A DNA stretch of 25,906 bases from Paramarasmius palmivorus (lineage: Eukaryota > Basidiomycota > Agaricomycetes > Agaricales > Marasmiaceae), in NCBI GenBank assembly GCA_037176845.1, contig JAYKXP010000328.1:1-25906 (forward strand), written 5' to 3'. A model generated the notes under the pieces. It saw nothing but the letters and a program-made list of their open reading frames with translations. It made no database searches and was not told where the DNA came from. A program made the position numbers and the translations under genes. Positions within the stretch are counted from its first letter, which is position 1; the number at the start of each line of letters is the position of its first letter. Shown here piece by piece: positions 10,405-21,285 of the stretch.

Positions 10405-12703
10405 TCAATAAGTCTTAGTCGTAACCTTTTCTACGGCAAAGTCATCCCAGCTCTGTGGTAATACTGTTATACACACAACAATCTCATAGAGAGTATAGAG
10501 ACTCACCGGTTCATCTTTCGGAAAATCAAAATGTTCCTTCAAGACGAACGTCACTTCACATTTCCAGCGAGCGGATGTCCAATTGTCCAACCGAATACGA
10601 AGATTTTCTGAGAGAATACCATTCCTCTCTCCTGCAACCCTGATCTCTGGACTATGTCCGATGGACCATGGAGGAATATACCAATTGACCGACAACTTCC
10701 AACCCAATACATAAGCAGGGCCTTCCTTCAGCGTAAATATGAATGTCTCTCTCGATGGTGAGCTGACATGTGGACTATCTGGGGAGAAATCCGAATCATC
10801 CACAGCTCCTGACCTAAATTCCATATACGGTTGTCCAAAGCCAAAAATCTTCTCTACAATGCTCGGTGTAATCTCCGGGGATGTCCATTTGGCCCTGCAA
10901 ACCTTTATATCACCCAACTTCAAGGTGAAGTACTCGCGACTGCTCTTTTTCCCCCGGTGACCTCCCACTTGTCCACACTCCCATTCATACTCAGTACGAT
11001 GCCTGCCGGCAGGAAACCGTCCAGGTTTGATCTTGGTTTGCATGTTCCTCATGCGACCTAGGAAGTAGTAATTCCTGCAGAGTTTCTTCGAAAGACGAGA
11101 GAGCAACTTGGCCTCCTCATACATAGATTTGAACTCGTGGGCATTGGTTGGGGATAATGACTTCGATTTTTGTTGGTATGATTTAATGACCTTCTCCATT
11201 TTCTTGCGCTCAGAAGAGTATGAATGGAGTGCGAGATGATTGAGAAGGCTTTTGAACTCGGCGCAATAGTGATACAGGTCGTGGCAATAGCCCAGGAGTT
11301 CGTCATCGATACCTGATATTCTTGGGAGAATCCTGTCATCAAGATTTCTTGTGACCCAGATCATTAGCCTCGAAGCGCCGGAATAGTATACCACACTTAC
11401 GTGTAATGATCCAGGATGGCAACTTGTTCAACGCCTTCGGCATTACTCTTCACCCGATCGAACATTGTGGATACTGTGGCAATTAAACTGCACTCGCTCT
11501 GAAGCTCCGACGTGTCGAACTTGAAGGCTTCACCTTCGGTACTGCACCCTTTCGTCTCAAATTTATAATTCGATATATTGTACCTCTTGCTGTGAATCTC
11601 GATGTCAGAAGTCCGGATCCCGCCATGAAGAATGTTCTGCAAACGGGCCGTAACCTCGGTGTAGAAGGAAGTGTTGTCTACCTGTGCTGTTGTCCTACAT
11701 GCAGCTGAGCGATGAGGAATTTGACAGTGTAATTATGACGTACTGGCACAATATGAGAATATCACAGCTAAATCCCCTCTCTCGCCCAGAAACAAAATAG
11801 TCCCCATGTATCTTCCTAAATTCCTGTGTAGATAGACTCCGGGCCTTGTCCGTGAAGGAGAATTTTGTCACCGGATATTCGGTTTTATACCCCCCTTCGA
11901 GTTTGCAATGAAGACAAAAGCTCTCTGAGGAGTTTGAGGTGGAAAACATGGTTGACAGTAAGCCTTTGATCTCTGCAGAGATCAGGCCCGTGTCTGTAAA
12001 GCTAGCACCAGAGTGGATACCGAATCCTCCTTGAGATAGCTCTGCTTGTTTTCTGGTAATAATATTGTAGGTTTCCTTTGTGCATTTTGTTATCCTTTTC
12101 CCTTCATCTTCGACCGAATGAGTGAATGCAGACTTCCTAGGTTGCCATGTGATGGCATCTACTCCCCGACCAAGCTTTAGCTGCTCACGCCATGGCATAT
12201 TGGAGGTCAGCTCGAGTTGGGCATATATTGTTTCGCTGGAGCCCTGCGGCCAAAAGACGTTACATATAATTCCCGTGTGTAAATGCATAAACCAAAGCTC
12301 ACTTGTTGAAAACTCTCAATCACAGTAGCAGAGTCGGATGGGGTCAAGAGACCTGAAGCCTTGCCCGAGTCGGAAAGCTTAAAAGGCCCTGGCAGCTGTA
12401 ATCCGTGAAGGTGAACATTGTTGTGAGAAATCGGCGCTTTCAAGTTGTGTTTCTGTGCATATATGCTTGCTCAAGCTCCTGTCAACACTTGAAAGTGCGA
12501 CATAGAGACTTACTTTGCTCGGCTCTTCTGTACCATTTCCCACTGGAATAGAGACCTGAGATAGGCACTTTAGGAACCGTTGGATACACGTATTGTAATC
12601 CACGCACCTTGTCTCCTTCTTGCCCATTCACGGAACGGGCTCCATGAAAGTTTCTCTTTGTTTTGGCAGTACGTCGTCCATTCGTTTTGGATTTGCGTGT
12701 CAT
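10405..12703 (-). CDS. MACPF-like domain protein with unrecognised C-terminal half (6 exons)
   Basis: Exons 12703-12608, 12555-12514, 12452-12303, 12243-11744, 11694-11401 and 11347-10405 join in frame to 674 aa. The basic N-terminus is rich in K and R. Exon 4 carries GRGVDAITW and, near its end, HGDYFVSG followed by RERGF. The latter resembles the fungal form of the MACPF signature (family form roughly YGxxFVxGxxxGG), here with a weakened glycine pair. Known MACPF proteins are pore formers or regulatory relatives; which applies here is unknown. The C-terminal half (from about residue 360) is lysine-rich and helical at first, then rich in W, F and beta-prone segments; I recognise no family there. 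No signal peptide is evident. An alternative 43-nt intron at 10464-10506 (GTGAGT...ACAG) would end the protein at 10431 with a different short tail. An in-frame ATG at 12766 is a second possible start. Confidence 0.6.
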
Positions 12704-14365
12704 GGGAACTAGAGTTGAGAATGCACTAGAACAGTAAATCTGCCAATAAATAGTGAAAGTGTCCAAGATCCTTGTCGTGAGAGGTATTACAAAGCTCTTT
12801 TATCTTGACACCGAGCTCGCGTCTAATAGTAAGAGTTCTCTCGCAGCGCCCAAATGACAGCACCACATGGGCGATAGAGCTAGCGAAAATAGGTCGGCTT
12901 TGGAGAATGTCGCCGTGAGCGCTTGATACATTAGGAATGCCAAGGTATCAAAGCTACAGAGGAGGGAGATGTCTGTTTCATGAAACTTGAGACAGAACCA
13001 ACGCTTCGACATTAAGCTCTGCAAATGTGCCATGTTGAGTGAAATCGCTAAGTCCCGGTTTGCGTATAGGAAGTCCCTTCGACACGTCAGTATTCGAACG
13101 AATACACTCTGGCAGACCTAAATCCCAATTAAGCATATACGACAGATGAAATGACCGATGCCCACGGGCTGCAGCATTGCAAATTTCGGCTTCTAAAAAG
13201 AAGAAGCGCTGAATTAGCCTGGAATAGTCGCTGCTGTAGGACCTTGAGCGCAGCGATACACGATCCAATTGGTCGCAAAATCAAGTAAGCAAAGGCGTCT
13301 ATTCGAGTACTGCCGCTTTGATGTTTCGAGTTTGATGATCTTGTCTAGCATTGCGGGGAAATATTGATGGATATCAAATTGGGGAATCTCATTGTGTAAA
13401 GCCGAGTCTGACGAACCAATGAATAAATAGCTTTGTCGAGTGAAGATAAGGTCAGGCCCATCCTTTTCCTGATGAGGATGCCTTTCTATGTCATGAGCGA
13501 ACGATAATGAGAAAGAAGTGCGTCAGGGCGCCGCTATGGCGTTTGAGAGCTGCAAATCGTCGAGCAGAGATTAAGTACACTTGTTGTATCTTCGCTACTG
13601 TATGTCGAGGTGTGGTGAGTGTTCTCTGTTGAATGAATGTATGATTAGTTGGCAACCTTTTTTCCTGGTCCCAAAAACGAGTACTTCTATACTCGTGAGT
13701 CGTGTGTAACGTCAAAGACGACTCCAGCGCTTGACCTCTGAACCGCTCTTGTTCAGGTTCACATCCATCCGCATAGACTCGACAATTTGTACGGCTTTGC
13801 CGACATTGTGGCACTCTGAGCTGGATAGAAGCTAGCCAGTTGTCGCGATCATGGGAGAAGGAAATCAAAACTGTGCATTGGGTTTAGGGTTAAGTCTCGA
13901 GCATGTGACAGGGCTTATGCGAACCAACACCAGTTCTCAAGTTCGAGCCCTGCGTCGAGTTTAGTGTGTCGCTATAATACAGACGTCGAAACCAACATAT
14001 TGTTATCCTACCGACGATGAACGTATCATGAATAGCTGTTTGCGGGATCTCACATTGTTAATCCGGACGATAGGACACGCACTGCTCGATGGCTAAGTCG
14101 TCTTCAGCATATGCATCATACCGTAAAGGAAAAAGAACAGACGTACCCCTCAGTGTGATCTATTCCAGTACAGAAATAGCAGTAAAAATTCATAAAACCC
14201 ATCTTCAGCACCAACCCGAAAGGAATCGGAATCACAAAGCCTGCGATATGACTGAACGCCGGAAGTAAGATACCAAAGATAGATACGCGTAATCATCTTC
14301 ATCTGAGCCTTATCGTCAAATCAAAGTTGACAGAAACCAGGGCAGCACCAAGCATACGGGATAGC
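12704..14365. other. Broken coding-like stretches, no intact gene
   Basis: Three minus-strand stretches are open in different frames and partly overlap: 13868-13491, 13522-13217 and 13268-12978. Their amino-acid mix looks more protein-like than random, especially the second, which reads as a charged sequence around HQEKDGPDLIF. No good splice sites link them, so a decayed gene is the simplest reading. I recognise no family. The part from about 13870 to 14365 holds a short hairpin (CAGGGCT near 13911 with AGCCCTG near 13945) and nothing else clear. Confidence 0.3.
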
Positions 14366-14570
14366 GAGTCCCGTCGCTGGACAGGGTGTGAAAGCGTCTC
14401 GGAAGATGGTGACGTAAGGGGCCTCGAGGAAGGGGCGGACGGGGGTCTTCATCATGGACTTGCGATGATTCACGCTTGGGTGCGCCTAATCTAACACGAA
14501 CACAAAAGCTATCGTGCCATGTAGCTCAGGATTTAGTCATTTCACGCTCCTTGCATAGCCAAACGTATAA

Positions 14571-14815
14571 CACGTACCACACCACTGCACAACCAAGACT
14601 CCCAGATGAGGTATCCGAGTCGATACCGAGCACTGGAAGGCCTGAGGAGAGTCCGGTCTGCGAATACCCAGACGTCGCAAGATGGCGACGTACTGTAGAT
14701 CGAGGAAGTGGTGGTTTCGAGATAATGTAGCAATCAGGTCATGGAGGAGCATAATGAGTAAGGATGGTGTTAACACATGTCGGTGAATAGGCTGCAAGAA
14801 CATCAGAATTCAGTC
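14571..14815 (+). repeat. Degenerate repeat, copy b1
   Basis: Aligns with 15163-15428. Shared blocks are the CACGTACC start, GTATCCGAGTCGA, GAGGAAGTGGTGG and the long block AATCAGGTCATGGAGGAGCA, followed by the run ending ACACATGTCGGT. It is one of the two best-kept copies in the cluster. Confidence 0.65.
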
Positions 14816-15162
14816 CCGCCGCCGGAGAGGGAGTGGAAGTCTCGGAAGATGGTGACGTAAGAGACCTCGAGGAAGAGGCATGTCGAGGGATAAGACCATG
14901 GGCTCGCGATAATACACGCTTGAGTACACCCGGGCCTGATATAACACAAGCACAACTGTAGCTTATGTAGCTCCAGTCATATCCAGGATCTACTCATTTC
15001 ACATTCCAACATAACAGAAATCTCCGTCAATTGCCCAGGCCACCGATGAAGGACACCCCGATAGTCGATACGGAGGTTTCAGGTAGGCGTACGTCGATAG
15101 GTGAAAGAACCTAAGCAGGGAATCAGCAACTTGGACTTGGAACACAGTATGTGGAGTATAAC

Positions 15163-15428
15163 ACGTACCGTTTCCGGTACTTCAGCACTACACCACCAAG
15201 GGTCCCATATAAGGTATCCGAGTCGAGACCGGGCATTCGAAGGCTGAGGAATATGCTTTACGAGACACCACGTTACGTCGGAAGATGGTTACGTAATCTA
15301 TATCGAGGAAGTGGTGGATTCGAAATGATGCATAACGAGGTTTAGCAATCAGGTCATGGAGGAGCATATTGAACGAGGATGGTGCTAACACATGTCGGTA
15401 AATGGACTATGAATGAATCAGAACTCAG
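15163..15428 (+). repeat. Degenerate repeat, copy b2
   Basis: Partner of 14571-14815, with the same blocks in the same order and small insertions between them. Start-to-start spacing is about 592 bp. Confidence 0.65.
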
Positions 15429-16260
15429 TTTACGAACAGCGCAGGACTGTACACGTACCTGTTCCCCGTCTCCCATAGCGCTTCACCAGCTCCCCCAATC
15501 CTGAATATACGCACTCCTCGAGCCTGTCCGGGTATACGCAGGTGTGTACTCCTATTCAACGGCAAACAGCGTACATGATAACGCGCGGTGTAGTGAAAAG
15601 ATCGCTGAACCAGAGAAGGAATAAAGAAACACCGTCCCAAACGGGGTACGCTTTCTTGTTGACGGATCCCACACCCATACCCGATAGGGGTGTTCTCCAT
15701 CTGGAAGGGGGTGGGTCGGAAAGGAAGAGACAGGGGATAGGAAATAGCCGGTAGCAGTAGTCTAGGCAGGAGGTGGGTTGTGGCGTCTCCAACCGGAAAG
15801 TTTGGGACTCGATACCAGGCGTTGGTAGGCTGCCCGTGAATAACGAAGTGGTTTCGAGACAGGTGAACGGAGGGGAATATTGAGTGTCTAGGCGTTGTCG
15901 AGGGATAGACTGTAAGGAGATCAGGATTCCGGTTATTGACAAGCATAGGACTATAGACGTACCTGTCTCCCCATCGCCACCTTCCACGCTGCTGAATCGA
16001 TCTTGGATGTGCGGGCCCCAGTGCGAGGTTTGCCGTGTATTTGCGGCTGTGCATTAAGGCTTCGGATCCTATTCGACAAGTCAACGGTGGCTATAAAGGA
16101 AAGATAGTACACATACATACCCATAGCACGATAGTGGAGAATGTACCCAACGATTGAGTGGTAGTGGTTGTATGGACTCTGGTGTCGGAAGCTTGTTACG
16201 TAGCTTCCCTCGAGGCGTTGAGTACTGGAGCAAGCTAGTGGAGCACTCGAACATACCACG

Positions 16261-17477
16261 CTGAACGCTCGCCACTAAACGAGGAGGTACCAGGGGGTAT
16301 ACGTGGTCACCGATAGCTACGCTTTTGACTATCAAGGAATGTGATGTGCTAACGACACCCATACCAGTCGAGGGAGAAGGATCCGCGCGTGGTGTTCATC
16401 GATGTACGAGTGCGTGCGTAGGTTCGGGAAGGGGAGAGGAAGAGGGGAGTAATGTCGGTTCGAGTGTGCGTAAGGAGAAAGGAAAGAATGTTCGTTCCGT
16501 TCCTCACGATGAGGTGACAAGGCAGGCGGAGAAAGTGTGACTTGGGTAAAGAGCGATAAACCCTGGAACCCTCAGGCCTCATGAACTCCAACCCACTCTC
16601 CGCTACACATGCGTTCCTGCGCCCTTCGTTAGGGAGGAACCCATAACGGCGGCTATTGATGTTAGGAAGGCGAAGCCGTGAATGGTGTATTAGCAGGGTG
16701 AGAGGTCTCGGAAAGGACGGAAGGAGGCTACGCGGCGGAGGCTCCATGTCAATATTGGAACCAAAAAAGGCAAAGGGAGAGGTCATCGACCACTGCATTC
16801 AAGTGAAGAGGAAGAGTTGGCGGCGTTGAAAGGGGTTGGGTATCACGACTGAACATTCTGCGAGACTTGTCGGGTATCGCTGGCGCCCTTCATTGTAGTT
16901 ACGCGGAAAACGAACGGCGGGAGGCAGATTGTTACGTCGAACATGAAAGTAGTTTTCGGGGTTGGGATAGCTAGGCCGAGTACTTCGACTGATTGCGAGT
17001 GTATAGACGAGGATGTCTTTGGTGTGAAAACCGTGGTGCCGGTCCGCATTCGTAGGTGGCCTTGACAACTTGGGTGACGGTTATGCTCTTTTGAGCCCAT
17101 TCAGTCATCTGTTCAAGCATCCACGGAGAAAAAAGGGTACCGCACCTCTCCAACCTGATCCAACCCAACACTCGACAATTTGCACACCTATCCCAGCCCA
17201 ACGTATCACCACAATCCACTTTCACAGAGACAATCCCCAGACCTTCGACGAAAGCTTTTGCGTGCTCTGCCTTGCTAAGCGAGTCAAAACCATCTTTCTT
17301 TCAAAAAGAGAAAGGATAGCACGACGCACCGGGTATCTGCAATCTGACTGGTGGAACGAACAGTCATCGTGGTTGCGGAAAGAAACGAAGCGAACGCGTA
17401 AATGAATAGGTTTAGGGTTTGGTAAGTAACGTAAAGTCAAAAACATGCATAAAGCTGTGATCGAACGTCCTGCCAAT
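16261..17477. other. No supported gene between the repeat cluster and the tRNA
   Basis: Overlapping open frames up to about 150 codons exist on both strands, but none shows a recognisable motif or a splice pattern. A purine-rich patch lies at about 16425-16480. A single telomere-like TTTAGGGTTT lies near 17409. Confidence 0.4.
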
Positions 17478-17583
17478 GCTTCCTTGGCTCAGTTGGCTAG
17501 AGCGCAGGTCTCATACTAGTGCGTATGACATTGCTTATCGTGATGTAATCCTGAGGTCGCAAGTTCGAGCCTTGCAGGGAGCA
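17478..17583 (+). tRNA. tRNA-Met (CAT), elongator type, with 32-nt intron
   Basis: The acceptor stem GCTTCCT pairs with AGGGAGC (one G-T pair), discriminator A at 17583. The D arm is GCTC/GAGC. The anticodon stem CAGGT/TCCTG has the T31-T39 mismatch also found in yeast elongator tRNA-Met. Anticodon CAT is at 17512-17514 and the T arm GCAAG/CTTGC closes TTCGAGC. The intron is 17516-17547, directly after position 37, where eukaryotic tRNA introns sit, leaving a 74-nt mature tRNA. The sequence fits elongator rather than initiator tRNA-Met. Confidence 0.93.
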
Positions 17584-17601
17584 TTTCCAGTTACACCATA
17601 G

Positions 17602-17614
17602 TTTTTTTTTTTTT
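17602..17614 (+). terminator. RNA polymerase III terminator of the tRNA gene
   Basis: A run of 13 T residues begins 19 nt after the tRNA 3' end, as expected for pol III termination. Confidence 0.8.
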
Positions 17615-17845
17615 GCAGATATGCAACAGCTGTGATCTGTAGGGCATATCGTGTAATATGCGTCTTGGACTGACGATAGCCAAGCAATAGTATGATAATT
17701 CCACAAATGACACTCTGCCAGCCGACCGTGGAAGAGGCTTCAGCTTCTTTGTTTGTTTCTTGGACGTTGAACCTGCAGTGTTATGTACCATTCAGTGTAA
17801 AGAATCATTAAAAAGAGGCATATCTGACTTACGATCAAGGTCTAC

Positions 17846-18078
17846 TGTAACACCTACACCTACTTCTCAACATTTACACGTTCCTTACTGTACCATCTCC
17901 GAATACCTATTACCTGTTTACCCAGACCACCACTATATAAACAAGCCCGTTATTTCGTCTTCGATAGAGTCTTCTTCTGCCCCAGTACCTTGTTATAAAA
18001 CCTCGTACTGTCCAGGTTGCGGGTGAATCAAGGCTCTGAGCTACCGCACCTAGATGTCTCGCCTAGGGAGCTATTGCA
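17846..18078 (+). mobile_element. Solo LTR, copy B (233 bp)
   Basis: It begins TGTAACACC and ends ATTGCA, and matches copy A (7810-8047) in reverse orientation. Both copies share TATATAAAC (here near 17935) and TTATAAAACCTCG (here near 17993), plus the block CCAGGTTGCGGGTGAA. Flanking pentamers are TCTAC at 17841-17845 and CCTAC at 18079-18083, a target duplication with one mismatch. It lies 263 bp downstream of the tRNA-Met gene. No internal retrotransposon sequence is nearby. Confidence 0.72.
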
Positions 18079-18221
18079 CCTACAGTAGTGGCAATTATAT
18101 TGTACGATCCAGGAAAACAAGGGAAGACGGAATAAAGGGAACTCGGTGGTGTACTTCAGAGCCCACGCAAGACCTTTGATTACAATAACCTCACGGTACC
18201 TCAAATTTCATACCGACGTTT

Positions 18222-18252
18222 CTCATCCTGAGCTCGCAAGTTCGAGGGAGCA
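18222..18252 (+). pseudogene. tRNA-Met-like 3' fragment
   Basis: The stretch resembles the 3' half of the tRNA-Met at 17478-17583. It has CTCAT, then CCTGAG, then TCGCAAGTTCGAG, then GGAGCA, with the intron missing and a 7- to 8-nt gap before the acceptor end. It could be a decayed copy of a processed tRNA or a coincidental B-box-like sequence. It cannot fold as a full tRNA. Confidence 0.4.
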
Positions 18253-18368
18253 CCCGGAAAGCATGTGAAAGTGAATAGATTGATATATCCTAAGAATCTG
18301 TACAAGATCAGATCAGGGTAAGATATAGCAAAAGAGTGCTTCACGAAACAATTCGGCACGAAAGGGTA

Positions 18369-19993
18369 CTATTGTCCTATGAGTTGCCGTTGGGTATCTT
18401 CAAGAAAACGTGTAATCTGAGGTTCGAATGAATAATAAGTAAGAAATAACATCGTATTGATGATATCCCGGTCGAGCGATGCCATGAGGGATATGAATTG
18501 TTCGTATATCAATTGCGGGAGGATCTCGAGCGCTTTGGAAGTGATCTCTCTAAGATTTTGACCCGCCTGTCCCCTGAACAGTGGATCTAAATGTGCATTA
18601 GTTCGAAGGATCTGTAAATCAAAACGCCACACTCACCGAAGCTAATTTGGAATATAGAAACCCCGAATCCATATATGTTCGAAAGCGCAAGCCGCGTGTT
18701 GAATTGGTATCCCAATACATTGTTGAATACACCACCCGCGATCGAAAAGTGGCGGCTGAACGAAAACATTCCATATTGCTCTCTATGCTCCGGAGGCATT
18801 GGCGCTTCGTTCGCCCTGAACGCTTGGCGCATTGAATAGGCTGATTCGGCGCCAGCGAGGCGAAATTGGCTGATCCTATTCGAAACCCATTTCCGTATTA
18901 TATGATTCAGGCTACCCTCCGTCGTTGCCGTGAAACAGAAACGAAGTAAAGGGACGATCTCCAGCAGCCGCACAAGGAATGAGCGATTATCTTCTTCGTG
19001 TTTCCCCATGAGGTGTCGATTTAGTCTGGCGGACATATCCGTTTCTAGAGCCAATTGGAGTACTGAAAGTGAAGTAAAGAGCAAAAATAACATTCCCGGT
19101 AGGATGAACGGTCTCCAAATTTGACTCCACAACTTGACGTTTTCCCGAACGTGAAAGGTCACCACCGATATCAACACCATGGTGTTGGATGATATAACGG
19201 TGTAGATTTGTGTTATTGGGTGCAGTAATTCTGAAGGCTGGGTGTATCGCGGAGATGCTGGAGGGGTAGAGTGAGATTGATTGCGTTTACTGCGAAGGAA
19301 GCTATATCGCAACCAAATCCAAAGAATCCCGAGGCCCAACAAAATCGACGCGATGACGAATATAACTTTGGGTATCACGCAGAGCGCAGCAACCAAGTGC
19401 GATCCATTCTCCTTGTCAGTGAATGGGACGCCCATGAAGAGGTTGGTCAGGCGAAGGGGAAGATCCAGGTTCTCATCGACACTCCGCGTACTCCCGCACC
19501 ACAAACAGAGAGCAACCATTGCTATGATACACAAGCCGGAGAAAGAAATTGGTAGGAGCCACCTAGTTCCGTGTGGCAGCCGGACCAATAAATATGTTTT
19601 CAGCTTGTACATTGGCGAGTATCCTAGTAAATCGGACGAGAGCTGTAAAGTGTAAGCAATCCGTGATCCGTCCATAAGGGGAAGCCATACCATAAACCGT
19701 TTCGGGCGTCCAAGCCACGGCAATTCTATAGGTGCCGTCCATATGACAAAATCACTGATGACCACCAGCATTCTCAGTATCAAGAAGTGATAGTTTCCTG
19801 GGCTTGGCACTGTTTTCTGGAAGAGGGCCGTTACGAACACTCCCGCTATAGATGGGAGAAGAAGTTCACGTGGAATGTTGAGTTGCTCATACCCGATAGA
19901 AAGGAATACGGGAGCGAGGAAGAAAACTGTTTGTGTGTAGAGAATGAGCCAAAGACTGAAATCCTCATCGGTACAGCTCCCTGCTTTCAACAT
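18369..19993 (-). CDS. Polytopic membrane protein of unknown function, copy 1 (intact, 2 exons)
   Basis: Exons 19993-18637 and 18586-18369 flank a 50-nt intron (GTGAGT...TTTAG) and give 524 aa. Around seven hydrophobic spans are visible, at about residues 15-35, 45-60, 68-90, 148-172, 205-235, 277-295 and 305-325. A roughly 200-residue hydrophilic, mostly helical C-terminal part follows, probably in the cytosol. I do not recognise the family. The ATG at 19993 (MLKAGSC) is preferred over the in-frame ATG at 20020 for two reasons. Copy 2 starts with MSKAGSC at the equivalent place, and the TATA box at 20043-20050 is too close to 20020 to leave room for transcription initiation upstream. This is the only unbroken member of the tandem array and is the likely functional copy. 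Confidence 0.8.
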
Positions 19994-20042
19994 AGTGAGT
20001 GAGGGATCAAAATGACGCAAAAAGGAGGTAAGCTCGGGTGCG

Positions 20043-20050
20043 TTTTATAT
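20043..20050 (-). promoter_or_regulatory. TATA box of membrane protein copy 1
   Basis: ATATAAAA on the minus strand, about 50 nt upstream of the preferred ATG at 19993. It favours this start over the ATG at 20020. Confidence 0.5.
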
Positions 20051-21285
20051 GTACTGCCTCTAACACGTGTTCGCTACACACAGCTTGCACACAGCCCACC
20101 CACATGTTCGCCTTTTGTGAGCGCATCTTGAATTTACGGTGGTTATCTTTACCTTCCTGCTCCTTGTGGCCAGTTCAGCTAGAATTTAAGACCATCAGCT
20201 AGGAATCATTACAGTGGAAACGGCGCAGACCACAGAGGAAGGATTCAGAGTCGTCGGGGGCAATCCGAATACCACGTGTAGGAACATGCAAAAGCCACGA
20301 GGCAGTAAGAAGTTGTTGAGTGGAACAAATGCTACTCAAAAATCTGCCTAGACTCGAAAAGTCAATGGTGGAGAACCTGATTGTATAATGAAGGATAAAC
20401 CTTGACCTCCTCGCATGAAAAGTTATATTCGAGTGGTTCCAAAAGACGTAACGTAGTGGTTATTTGAACGCTGTCAACCGAAATGAATGGGAATAGCGCG
20501 GAGATTGTACAGCAAAAGCTGATGACCACGCCATGAACATTATTTGCCGTCGGTTATACTTATCGACTTGTATCAACCGTGCAGGTAGCGCTCTGAACAT
20601 GACCAGGCCCATGGGGGCATGAAGAACGCCACATATCGGTCCGGAAGTAATACACCCGATGTGACGCTTCCCTCTAGATTAATTGGATACGACAAGACAT
20701 CAGAGCATGACAAGGAGGCACCGAATGTGATGTGTAGTAGTGTGCCTCACTCACGGATGTGAACGATACTTTGAGTATTGTCACACAGCGTCTGAATTAT
20801 GGATTCGGGAATCTACGATAGACCAGATGTCCATCAAATCCTGTCGAGAAGGCGGAAGGGATTCCAAGAATAGGATTTGAATGGGATGACGATGCTGAAA
20901 GTACACATCTGATCCATCAGTTTCTGTTTGAGACGGGTTGAAGTCAGAACATACTGCTCAGCGAAAGAACTTGAAGTTAGCGTTGAATCGATGACATGGT
21001 TGCGGAGAAAGGCGGAATAGACTCACGTGATCGATCACATCACTGCTTTGGCGCTTGTTGGGCGCTTATCTTGGCCAATACAACTTCCTCTTGATTTATG
21101 GCCTACCGGATGAGTTTGTCTACATAGCTGCACAGACAAACCGCACGAGATAAGCTAGATGATGACAAAGAGTAATAGGTATGGTCACTGCCTCGCTAAC
21201 ATACTAGTGGCGATGAGATGGTATGGTAGCCGGAAATGCAGAGAAAATCAAAAGAAAGAATGTACGAGAGAACGGAGTTGTTGTG

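Larger units (their letters stand above)
14366..16260. repeat. Cluster of degenerate repeats of a few hundred bp
   Basis: Segments recur with many substitutions and indels. One pair is 14366-14555 and 14812-15010, sharing a GGAAGATGGTGACGTAAG core. Another is 14571-14815 and 15163-15428, sharing GTATCCGAGTCGA, GAGGAAGTGGTGG and AATCAGGTCATGGAGGAGCA. Weaker copies start near 15449 and 15956. A GGTACGTGT-like motif, resembling a splice donor on the minus strand, recurs near 14573, 15164, 15452 and 15957. Paired open frames occur on both strands of the best copies, but no start, splice set or family supports a gene. The origin may be a decayed multi-copy gene or a non-coding minisatellite-like array. 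Confidence 0.6.
18369..21285 (-). repeat. Tandem unit 1 (gene copy 1 plus upstream DNA)
   Basis: Unit of about 2.9 kb, bounded by the stop codons of successive copies. Besides the gene it holds about 1.3 kb of upstream DNA (20021-21285) that also recurs in unit 2. Recurring pieces include 20350-20395, a 22-nt block at 20573-20594 identical to 23597-23618, and a paired GGCGCTT motif near 21053. I see no separate gene in this upstream part. Confidence 0.7.

Noticed and set aside
13911..13960. A second tRNA suggested by a B-box-like GTTCGAGCC
   Set aside because: No A box, acceptor stem or anticodon arm can be placed upstream; only a short hairpin fits.
15425..16084. A 219-codon minus-strand frame with a repeated RYVYSP motif
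   Set aside because: The repeat is explained by the degenerate DNA repeats of the cluster. The rest is proline-rich and irregular, with no family match.
8190..17420. Telomere-like TTAGGG pieces near 8191, 13881 and 17409
   Set aside because: Each has only one or two units without an array, so they do not mark a chromosome end or a fusion point.
7810..18078. The two LTRs as ends of one 10-kb retrotransposon
   Set aside because: They lie in opposite orientation, each has its own flanking duplication, and the DNA between them has no reverse transcriptase or integrase.
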